This document shows positions 41,513 to 51,257 of a stretch of 64,000 bases of DNA, one piece after another. The number at the start of each line of letters is the position of its first letter. Within the stretch, counting starts at the first letter, position 1. The notes under the pieces were generated by a model that did not search any database, was not told the origin of the DNA, and saw nothing but the letters and a program-made list of their open reading frames with translations. This stretch comes from Lentinula raphanica (Eukaryota; Basidiomycota; Agaricomycetes; Agaricales; Omphalotaceae): the NCBI GenBank assembly GCA_027919835.1, contig JANVFP010000013.1, forward strand, positions 1 through 64,000, given 5' to 3'. Both the position numbers and the translations under genes were made by a program.

Positions 41513-44436
41513 ATCTCTGGCTGGTACAAAGCATTTATTGGATACATCTGAATCTACTTCTAATCCACGTTTTAGACGTGGTTATTTATGGTCTTCTACT
41601 AGTTCTTCTTGTAACATCATTCCTCCCAGTATCACATCTACTATGACTGCACCTCCTCTACCTTCACCTCCTGAACATCTCTTGAACATCAGGAAAAATG
41701 TACTGAGCTTTCAGCCACTAAAAGCTGCTTTCAGGCCCCCTAGAGCCTTTCAAGGCTTTGGAGCCCCCAAAGCATGCAAAGATACCCCCCAAATCCTAGG
41801 CACTCTCAGCCACTTGAAAGTTCTGGGGTATTCTTTGAGATGCTTTGAGGTGCTTTGAGAATCTTTGAGTGTCTTTGAGGATCTTTGAGTGTCTTTGAGG
41901 ATCTTTGAGTGTCTTTGAGGATCTTTGAGTGTCTTTGAGTGTCTTTGAGGTGCTTTGAGATGCTTTCAAAGGCAAAAGATATGAATAAAAATCAATTGAT
42001 TCCTCTTATTTCTATTTTGCATTACATTCTATTTCATATTCTTGTATTATGTAATTTCTAATTATATTATATTACATAAGACTTATATAATTACAAGAAT
42101 TTGTAATGTACTAGTTAATTATCAAATTATATAGGGAATCTAATCTACAAATCTCATATATAAAGTCCTTCATTGAGATATGATAACATATACAACATGT
42201 AGATATGTAGTTAATATAGCTATATATAAGTTTGGACCATGTGACAAACTTTTTGATTGTACATGGTTCACGGTGGCAGCCCAAATATATCATTGAAACA
42301 AGATCTTGTCATACTAGTTGTCAATGGCAGATTTTGATGTATGTATGTTCTAGATTAAGCAAGTTCTGCCATGCACTTATGTAATTTCCTATTTGGGTGA
42401 TGTTTTCTTCATTTAATTTGATATTAAAAGTTGCTAAAAAGCTCTGCAAAGACTTTCAAAGATCCTCAAAGATCCTCAAAGACCCTCAAAGATCCTCAAA
42501 GCACTTCAAAGCACTACAAAGCAGTTTGGTGACCTGGGTTACCTGGGCAACCTAGGCCATTGAGGCACTTTCAGAGTCTCTAGGAATTAGCCATTTCTTG
42601 AGGTGCTCTCAGATCAAAGTATATTCCTTTGAGGTTGCCTAAGAAATGCCCATTTTCCTCAGTGCTTTCTAGCTCTCCTAAGCATGTAGGCCCTCTAGAG
42701 AGCCTCAAAGATACTCATAGTTGCCTAGGCCTAGAGTGTTTTTCCTGATGAATAATCCCCAAATTTTTGCTACTCTACAATCTATGTCTGGTTACATCAA
42801 AGTTGAAACTCCATTCAATGTGGATCGTTTGGAACTCCTCTTATCTTCTCATCCTAACCAACCTTTTGTTGCTTCTGTTATTCGTTCATTGAGAGAAGGG
42901 TTCTGGCCTTTCTATGAAGCAGAGTGGGAAGAAGAATGCAGACAAAAAGTTGATAACTATGTGACTGAACCAGTAGACATTGCAGCACTTAGAGCTCACA
43001 GAGATCAGGAGGTAGCTGCTGGAAGGTGGTCAGAAGCACTACCAGAAGATTTTGTACTATTGCCTGGCATGAAAGTTTCCCATATGTTTGTAGTCTGGCA
43101 GAAGGGGAAAGCTAGAGTTGTCATGGATCAAACTGCATCAGGTCTCAATGATGGTATTCCTAGAGAGGAGGCCAAAGTGAAATATGATGATATGCACACC
43201 TTTGGTCAGGTGCTCAATGATGTTATCAAAGAGCACCCTAATGAGGAGCTTGTGCTATTCAAGAGTGATGTGGCTAAAGCCTTCCTCAATCTCCCTGCTC
43301 ATCCTCTCTGGCAACTTTGTCAAGTTGTTTCTGTTGATGGAAGATTTCACATTGTTAGGAGACTGGTCTTTGGGACTAGAACCTCTCCTCGCTGTTGGTG
43401 CTCTGTGTCTGCACTGCTCTGTTGGTTTGGGACTGAGAAGCTAGGAATCCCTAATCTACATGTTTACATGGATGACTTCTTTGGCTGGGACTTCAAGAGG
43501 AATCTAATCACCTTTCATGGCATGAAATATCCCAAGAGACAAGTACAGCTTCTAGTCTTTTGGGACATGATTGATTGCCCTTATGAAGATAGAAAACAAG
43601 ACTGGGGAGTCTGGCTTTTGATCATAGGCTTCTTAACAGATATCATGAAAGGGTCCATCTCTTTGACTCAGAAATCCATAGATGGACTTGTAGAAGCTAT
43701 TCATACATTCCTCTCATCTCCCAATCGTAAAGCTGCACTCAGAGACTGGCAGCATCTAACAGGTTCTCTAAACTGGTCACTTAATGTTCTTCCATGGGCT
43801 AGACCTGCTCTTACAGAAATGTATCGCAAAATGAGTGGGAAGACACTTCAATTTCGTCACATCCCTATCAATGGTGAAGTGCATAGAGACCTGACCTGGT
43901 TCTCTGATATGCTCAAGTCTGCCATTGGGATACGATTTGTAGATGCCCAAGCATGGAGTGATAGTGAAGCAGACTTTGTGAGCTGGACTGATGCAAGCAA
44001 CATAGGCCTATCCTTTGTCTATGCCAGTAATGGCTTTTGTTATCAGGTGCATGCAACTCCTGGCAGCCCCATTGTAGACATCTTCTTCAGAGAGCTGCTA
44101 GCTATTTTATCTGGCCTACATCACATTGCTTCCAAGCCTAGTCCACCCAAGAGAGTCCTATTCTTCTCAGATAGCCTGGACTCAGTTCAAGTGCTCAGCT
44201 CTCTTGCAGTCAAAGAATCATCACACAACTCCATCCTCTTAGCTATTGCTGGTATAGTTCTCAAGACTGGTATTGACATCAGAGTTCGTCATATTCCTGG
44301 CAAAGATAACATTAAGGCAGATCTTCTGTCTAGACTTCTACTGGATGACTTCAAGCTCCAGTTTCCCTCCTACCGCGTCCGCACTTTTGAGCCTCCAAGA
44401 GAGCTACTGCCGGCGCGATGGAGAGAGTCCTTTTAG
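41513..44436 (+). pseudogene. Retrotransposon C5: RT-RNase H, split by an insertion
   Basis: Pol frame +1 to gag, open from within gag to 41684, then interrupted by the element at 41687-42750, then open to 44436. Frame bookkeeping across the 1,066-bp insertion plus duplication is consistent with a formerly intact gene. RT active site YMDDFFGWDF and the RNase H set are intact (WTDASNIG, GKDNIKADLLSR). It ends 19 nt into the recombinase ORF. Confidence 0.87.
41687..42750. mobile_element. CATCAGG-ended non-autonomous element (1,064 bp)
   Basis: Ends CATCAGGAAAAATG and TTTTTCCTGATG; AA duplicated at 41685-41686 and 42751-42752. Both halves carry arrays of about 10-bp units (CTTTGAGGAT/GTCTTTGAG on the left; CAAAGATCCT on the right) that can pair with each other. 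The centre is AT-rich. A 60-codon minus-strand ORF is shared by three copies but is just conserved element sequence. Nearly identical, inverted, to 48810-49873. Confidence 0.87.
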
Positions 44437-45101
44437 AGGCCATGGGTGAGCAGAGGAAGAGACAAGGTCACTCTGCTCACCCTCCTATGGACTTGAACAA
44501 GTTAGATGATTTGGTGTTATTCCTTCAAGCCCATGCCATTGAGAAGTCTACCAAACAGAACTATACTACAGGTGCTAAAGATTATATCAGGTTCTGCACC
44601 TCTCATAATCTGGATCTGGATCCCACCCCATCCACACTCTCCAGATACATTGCCTACACATCCAGACATATTGCCTCTGGACCCAAATATCTCTCTGGTG
44701 CTCGTCACTTTCTCAAACAACTCTATCCTCACTTTGATGAATCTCGTGCTCATCCTCTGGTTCAAGCTACAATCAGAGGCTCCAAGAAAGTTAGAGCTGA
44801 TCCAGTCAAGAGGAAGCCTCCTCTTCAAATTTCTCATATCCAACTCTTCTATGACTCTCGTCATCTCTCCTATGATGATCTTCTGTTTGCTACTCTATCG
44901 AGTTGTGGCTTCTATGGTTGTCATTGCATTGGTGAACTCACTGTTCCTAATCAGTATGACTTGCGTGACTGGCGTAAGGTGATCAAGCGTGCTTCTCTCA
45001 AGTTTGAGAATGGCAGAGCTGGTTATCATTTGCCTTATCACAAAAGTGATCTTTTCTATCATGGAACAGATATTCTCCAAAGTCATCAAGCAGTGGCTAG
45101 T

Positions 45102-47489
45102 TCGACATGAAGGCGGATTCCAAGGGTAGGGAGCCTTTCTGCAGGCCTCTGCAAACAACAGATCATCTCCCAGCAATTATAGTGCACTATTCATCACAAC
45201 AGGTATGTACATGAAGGTCTTCACCTTCATCCATCAGGAAAAATGTACTGAGCTCTCAGCCACTAAAAGCTGCTTTCAAGCCCCCTAGGGCCTTTCAAGG
45301 CTTTGGAGCCCCCAAGGCATGCAAAGATACCCCCTAAATCCTAGGCACTCTCAGCCACTTGAAAGTTCTGGGGTATTCTTTGAGGTGCTTTGAGGTGCTT
45401 TGAGAATCTTTGAGTGTCTTTGAGGATCTTTGAGTGTCTTTGAGTGTCTTTGAGGATCTTTGAGTGTCTTTGAGTGTCTTTGAGGAGCTTTGAGATGCTT
45501 TCAAAGGCAAAGAATATGAATAAAAATTAATTGATTCCTCTTATTTCTATTGTACATTACATTCTATTTCATATTCTTGTATTATATAATTTCTAATTAT
45601 ATTATATTACATAAGACTGATATAATTACAAGAATTTGTAATGTACTAGTTAATTATTAAATTATATAGAGAATCTAATCTACAAATCTCATATATAAAG
45701 TCTTTCATTGAGATATGATAACATATACAACATGTAGATATGTAGTTAATATAGCTATATATAAGTTTGGACCATGTGACAAACTTTTTGATTGTACATG
45801 GTTCACGGTGGCAGCCCAAATATATCATTGAAACAAGATCTTGTCAAAGTTGTCAATGGCAGTTTTTGATGCATGTATTCTCTAAATTAAGCAAGTTCTG
45901 CAATGCACTTATGTAATTTCCTATTTGGGTGATGTTTTCTTCATTTAATTTGATATTAAAAGTTGCTAAAAAGCTCTGCAAAGACTCTCAAAGACTCTCA
46001 AAGACTCTCAAAGATCCTCAAAGACCCTCAAAGACCCTCAAAGATTCTCAAAGCACTTCAAAGCACTACAAAGCAGTTTAGTGACCTGGGTTACCTGGGC
46101 AACCTAGGCCATTGAGGCACTTTCAGAGTCCCTAGGAATTAGCCATTTCTTGAGGTGCTCTCAGATCAAAGTATATTCCTTTGAGGTTGCCTAAGAAATG
46201 CCCATTTTCCTCAGTGCTTTCTAGCTGTCCTAAGCATGTAGGCCCTCTAGAGAGCCTCAAAGATACTCATAGTTGCCTAGGCCTAGAGTGTTTTTCCTGA
46301 TGTCATACCTAATGTGTACATGAATACACTTAATTGCTGGCTACTCTCAAGAGCTCTTGCCACTATACTGTGCACGCATACAGAGCTCTATTGCCCCTAC
46401 AACTTGTCCACTATGACCTAGTGATGATACCCACTCTGTGTGGAGTTATGCACACTTTTTCACCAAAGTGCTCAGAATCTTCTGATAGAGCTTTTGATTT
46501 ACATTTGGCTCTACACCACGCAGTTCTGGATGGATCCCTTAGGTGTCTTAAGTGAAAATGTGCGGCTCCATGTCCTCTTCGGGATGAGAACAAATTTGAA
46601 CGCATTTGGCTCACTGGCTCTCCCGCAATCGTCATTTCGAGTTGCACACTCAAAACACAAAAAGCGGACTTGAGTGTTATTTCACTCCCAGAGTCTCTAG
46701 ATCACTCTGGACCATGCCTAGACACATCACATGGGTCTCTGGATATATTTCGGACATTCCTAGCGCTTATGGGGCGCTTGGATCATCAGCTGATAGCTGC
46801 ACATGGTCCCATCTTCACATGCATCAGGCATATTATGATGGGTTTGATCTGGTCCTGATGGTGGCTGTTACAGGTGCCAGAGGTCTGAGCAGAGGCCTGT
46901 AAAAGCGAGTTTCATCATCAGTTTTTGATCTCCCATTCTTCCTTTCCTTCCCCCACCATCTCTGACCTGGGTGAGGCTGCCTGCATGTCCCCTTGCTCTA
47001 TTTGAGCCCTGATTTCACTATCCAGCACATTCCTCCATCTGTACAGACTATAGGCCTTCTAGAGGTGTCTCAGATACAGGAATCTGGTATGAAATTTCGC
47101 ATTTTTCACCATCAAGACACTGAACAGATACCAAAGCACATCCAGACAGATCTAAGGTGATCAGACACTGTAGAAGTTGATTCCTTTGTTAGATCTTGGG
47201 TTTTTGGTGTCTCAGTGCGCTCTGATCATGTCTGATAAGCCTCTACATTGTACTGACTCTTATCTACATAGATCTAACCTTGATCTACCTGTTTTTCCTT
47301 CACCCTCCCTCCTCTCCCTCATATCATGTATGTTCTCATTGTTTGTATATATGTAGTGGTATGTAGCTACATCCTTACCTATCCTGTACCATTATGTAGC
47401 CCTCCATGATCCGCTCTGAATGTTATGGGCTTTGGCCCAGTGTTGGCTAACTTTAACTTCCTGTCCCACCTGAGTGCAAAAGGCAGAGG
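45102..47489 (+). mobile_element. Short derivative inserted in the C5 recombinase
   Basis: Starts TCGACATGAAGG and ends GGCAGAGG. Host sequence GCTAGT precedes it and CCTGTGTCT follows; uninterrupted copies read GCTAGTCCTGTGTCT, so nothing is duplicated or lost. Without the nested element at 45232-46302 and its 2-bp duplication it is 1,315 bp. It matches the minus-strand copy at 8949-10263. Insertion without duplication fits a tyrosine recombinase. Confidence 0.9.
45232..46302. mobile_element. CATCAGG-ended non-autonomous element (1,071 bp)
   Basis: Same family and orientation as 41687-42750 with small differences in array copy number. TC is duplicated (45230-45231 and 46303-46304). The empty site reads CCTTCATCATACC in other copies. 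Confidence 0.87.
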
Positions 47490-47721
47490 CCTGTGTCTCT
47501 ACTGAAGGAATACTGTGCTATCAGAGACAAACTACATGGAGCCAGGCCTGCATTGTTCCTCTGTGAAAATGGGACACTCCCCACTAGATCCTGGTTTGAA
47601 TCCAGGTTCTTTGCTTATGTTGGTAGGGAGTTTGGTGGACATTCACTAAGAGCTGGTGGTGCAACTTTTTATGCCAGACTTGGACTTTCAGAATCTGTGA
47701 TAATGGCTTTAGGACGTTGGT

Positions 47722-48655
47722 TAGACTCGTCCCCAGTCGGCTATTCTCGGCCCGGTTACGTTCGATGAAAAGTCGATCGAAGAACGGCTCGAAGAGCCGA
47801 CTGGAATCACTTAACCGTAGCGTAGTACAGGTTCCATTAGCGCCCGTTCGAATATTTTGACTTCAAATTTTCGAACTTGACTTTTGTACCAACCTTCATA
47901 TTTCCACAATCCTAGGAGGCCATTATGTGCTGAAATAAATTATAAGACACTTGTCGAAGTCCGATTTTCAAAGCACTCAAATTTGACTGAGTTATTGATA
48001 GATTTTGCACCAACTCCTCTGTGTGTGTGTGTGTGTGAGCCTTCGGGTGACAGAGAACCCATGCCCTTCATTGGGCTTGACAACATTGACTTTGCTAGGT
48101 CCCAGAAGAGTATCAAATGACTTTTCAAGGTATTCTATACACTCACTGCTTCATGATTCATGAGCCTGATGGGCTGGTACTGGCCCCTGGGCAAGCTTGG
48201 AAAGCTTGAACACTGGTAGTTGTTTTAGATCTGGATTAGGTTAAGTGTGAGCTGGTACTAGTGCCCAGGAGCATTTAAAGACTGAAGATTCATAGCAAGC
48301 GGGTCCCAAAATTGTTCATTTTTGTTGAAAAGGAGCTGTGTTCAAGCCTGTTCAAGCAAGACCGGGCTTAATCTTGATCGGCCTATAAAACAGTGCTTAC
48401 TGGAGTTTTCAAAGTTCTGATTTCGACACTATCCTTGTATTTTTAATCTCTATCCATCTATCTACTTGTAATTGTCTTAAGGAAATATTTATACAAAAGT
48501 TGGTGTAAAAATCGCTAAGTCATTTTATTCGTACGGGCGCTTAAAGAACCTGTACTAGGTCCCGGTTAAGTTTTCCCAGTCGCCGCATACGCGGCATTTT
48601 GATCGACATTTTCATCAAACATCGCAGCGTCATTGAGGCGCTGGGTACGAGTCTA
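47722..48655. mobile_element. Mutator-like non-autonomous element (934 bp)
   Basis: Termini TAGACTCGTCCCCAG and its inverted partner (one mismatch in 15), flanked by the 9-bp duplication GACGTTGGT (47713-47721, 48656-48664). A 9-bp duplication is typical of Mutator-like elements. A second inverted pair lies inside (GTACAGGTTCCATTAGCGCC near 47825, and its counterpart near 48530). A short GT dinucleotide run lies near 48020. No transposase ORF. Confidence 0.85.
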
Positions 48656-48756
48656 GACGTTGGTCTTCTTCAGCTTGGAAAATATATATCAGAGACAATC
48701 CTACAGTAAGGGCAGAATTACAGCTAGCTTCTCTCAAACAAGCCCAAAAATCTTGA

Positions 48757-50033
48757 AACTGTATTATAGTACTTTTGTAACATCATCCTATCTGATATAC
48801 AACCATTTACATCAGGAAAAACACTCTAGGCCTAGGCAACTATGAGTATCTTTGAGGCTCTCTAGAGGGCCTACATGCTTAGGAGAGCTAGAAAGCACTG
48901 AGGAAAATGGGCATTTCTTAGGCAACCTCAAAGGAATATACTTTGATCTGAGAGCACCTCAAGAAATGGCTAATTCCTAGAGACTCTGAAAGTGCCTCAA
49001 TGGCCTAGGTTGCCCAGGTAACCCAGGTCACCAAACTGCTTTGTAGTGCTTTGAAGTGCTTTGAGGATCTTTGAGGGTCTTTGAGGATCTTTGAGGATCT
49101 TTGAAAGTCTTTGCAGAGCTTTTTAGCAACTTTTAATATCAAATTAAATGAAGAAAACATCACCCAAATAGGAAATTACATAAGTGCATGGCAGAACTTG
49201 CTTAATCTAGAACATACATACATCAAAATCTGCCATTGACAACTAGTATGACAAGATCTTGTTTCAATGATATATTTGGGCTGCCACCGTGAACCATGTA
49301 CAATCAAAAAGTTTGTCACATGGTCCAAACTTATATATAGCTATATTAACTACATATCTACATGTTGTATATGTTATCATATCTCAATGAAGGACTTTAT
49401 ATATGAGATTTGTAGATTAGATTCCCTATATAATTTGATAATTAACTAGTACATTACAAATTCTTGTAATTATATAAGTCTTATGTAATATAATATAATT
49501 AGAAATTACATAATACAAGAATATGAAATAGAATGTAATGCAAAATAGAAATAAGAGGAATCAATTGATTTTTATTCATATCTTTTGCCTTTGAAAGCAT
49601 CTCAAAGCACCTCAAAGACACTCAAAGACACTCAAAGATCCTCAAAGACACTCAAAGATCCTCAAAGACACTCAAAGATCCTCAAAGACACTCAAAGATT
49701 CTCAAAGCACCTCAAAGCATCTCAAAGAATACCCCAGAACTTTCAAGTGGCTGAGAGTGCCTAGGATTTGGGGGGTATCTTTGCATGCTTTGGGGGCTCC
49801 AAAGCCTTGAAAGGCTCTAGGGGGCCTGAAAGCAGCTTTTAGTGGCTGAAAGCTCAGTACATTTTTCCTGATGTACCTCGCGTCTCATTCACATTTTCTT
49901 TCACCACCATCCACCCCTCAACAACATTTCATAGCAATTATAGCCCTCCATGATCCGCTTTGAATGTTATGGGCTTTGGCCCAGTGTTGGCTAACTTTAA
50001 CTTCCTGTCCCACCTGAGTGCAAAAGGCAGAGG
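48757..50033 (+). mobile_element. C5 3' untranslated region and right terminus
   Basis: Tail after the recombinase, interrupted by the CATCAGG element at 48810-49873. It resumes with CCTCGCGTCTCATTC and ends GGCAGAGG at 50033. The left terminus of another derivative follows immediately. Confidence 0.82.
48810..49873. mobile_element. CATCAGG-ended non-autonomous element, inverted copy (1,064 bp)
   Basis: Opposite orientation but the same length as 41687-42750 and very similar to it, so a recent relative. TA is duplicated (48808-48809, 49874-49875); empty copies read CCATTTACCTCGCG. Confidence 0.87.
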
Positions 50034-51257
50034 TCGACATGAAGGCGGATTCCAAGGGTAGGGAGCCTTTCTGCAGGCCTCTGTAAACAACAGATCATCT
50101 CCCAGTAATTATAGTGCACTATTCATCACAACAGGTATGTACATGAAGGTCTTCACCTTCATCATACCTAATGTGTACATGAATACACTTAATTGCTGGC
50201 TACCTCTCAAGTGCTCTTGCCACTATACTGTGTATGCATACAGAGCTCTATTGTCCCTACAAGTTGTCCACTATAACCCTATGATGATACTCACTCTGTG
50301 TTGAGTTATTCATATTTTTTCAGAATGCTTTAATAAAGCTTTTGAAATATTTTCTATTCTACACAAAGCATTCCTGGACCAAACCTATAGGTGTCTTAGA
50401 TGGAAATATACAGTTTGATGTCCTCTTCAAGATGCAAATAATTTTGAAGGCATTTGGTCTAGTGGTTCTCCTGCAATCCTCATTTTAAAATACTCATCAC
50501 ATGGATTCCTGGACATATTTCGGACATTTCCAGCGCTTATAGGGCGCCTGGATCATCAGCTGATAGCTGTACATGATCCCATCTTCACATGCATCAGGCA
50601 ATTGATCATGGGGCTGTTTTAAATTGATGTGGCTGTTACAGGTGCCAGAGGTCTGAGCAGAGGCCTGTAAAAGCGAGTTGAAACATCAATTTTTGATCTC
50701 CCATTCTTCCTTTCCTTCCCCCACCATCTCTGACCTGGGTGAGGCTGCCTGCATGTTCCCTAGCTCTTTCTGAGCTCTGATTTCACTGTCCAGTACATTC
50801 CTACATCTGTACAGACTACAGGCCTTCCAGAGGTGTCTCAGATACAGGAATCTGGTATGAAATTTCGCATTTTTCACCATCAAGACACTGAACAGATACC
50901 AAAGCACATCCAGACAGATCTAAGGTGATCAGACACTCTAGGAGTTGATTCCTTTGTTAGATCTTGGGTTTTTGGTGTCTCAGTGCGCTCTGATCATGTC
51001 TGATAAGCCTCTACATAGTACTGACTCTTATCTACATAGATCTAACCTTGATCTGCCTGTTTTTCCTTCACCCTCCCTCCTCTCCCTCATATCATGTATG
51101 TTCTCATTGTTTGTAAATATGTAGTTGTATGTAGCTACATCCTTACCTATCCTGTACTATTATGTAGCCCTCCATGATCCGCTTTGAATGTTATGGGCTT
51201 TGGCCCAGTGTTGGCTAACTTTAACTTCCTGTCCCACCTGAGTGCAAAAGGCAGAGG
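50034..51257 (+). mobile_element. Short DIRS/Ngaro-like derivative (1,224 bp), tandem to C5
   Basis: Both family ends present; 5' region nearly identical to that of C5 (38665-39700), including shared small deletions. Joined head-to-tail to C5. Its right end abuts RT sequence of H (TCTTGGGATAC). Confidence 0.83.

Larger units (their letters stand above)
44418..48756 (+). pseudogene. Retrotransposon C5: tyrosine recombinase, split twice
   Basis: Coding segments 44418-45101, 47490-47721 and 48665-48756 join to a recombinase close to that of C4. The gene is cut by the short derivative (45102-47489) and by a Mutator-like element (47722-48655). HSLR and KIYIRDNP are intact. The first catalytic Arg codon is changed to Cys (CHCIGELTV against CHRIGELTV), so the enzyme was probably already inactive or impaired. 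Confidence 0.87.
38665..50033 (+). mobile_element. DIRS/Ngaro-like retrotransposon C5, full length but interrupted
   Basis: Has the left terminus at 38665 and the right terminus at 50033. Subtracting four insertions (41687-42750, 45102-47489 with its own nested element, 47722-48655, 48810-49873) and their duplications gives about 5,906 bp, my best estimate for the autonomous length. It is inserted in the RT gene of H without target duplication: ACTTGTC precedes it, and TCTTGGG follows it after an attached short derivative (50034-51257). All three genes are present. Confidence 0.85.

Noticed and set aside
42111..42293. 60-codon ORF present in three CATCAGG elements (also 45646-45828 and 49267-49449)
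   Set aside because: The elements are nearly identical DNA, so a shared ORF is expected. It is AT-rich with no protein features and is absent from the divergent member at 36936-38079.
48010..48040. GT dinucleotide run as a functional Z-DNA or promoter feature
   Set aside because: It is short and isolated within the Mutator-like element, with no supporting context.
49600..49700. Short direct repeats (CTCAAAGACA) that might suggest a CRISPR-like array
   Set aside because: Units are about 10 bp without unique spacers, lie within an inverted-repeat element, and the genome is eukaryotic.
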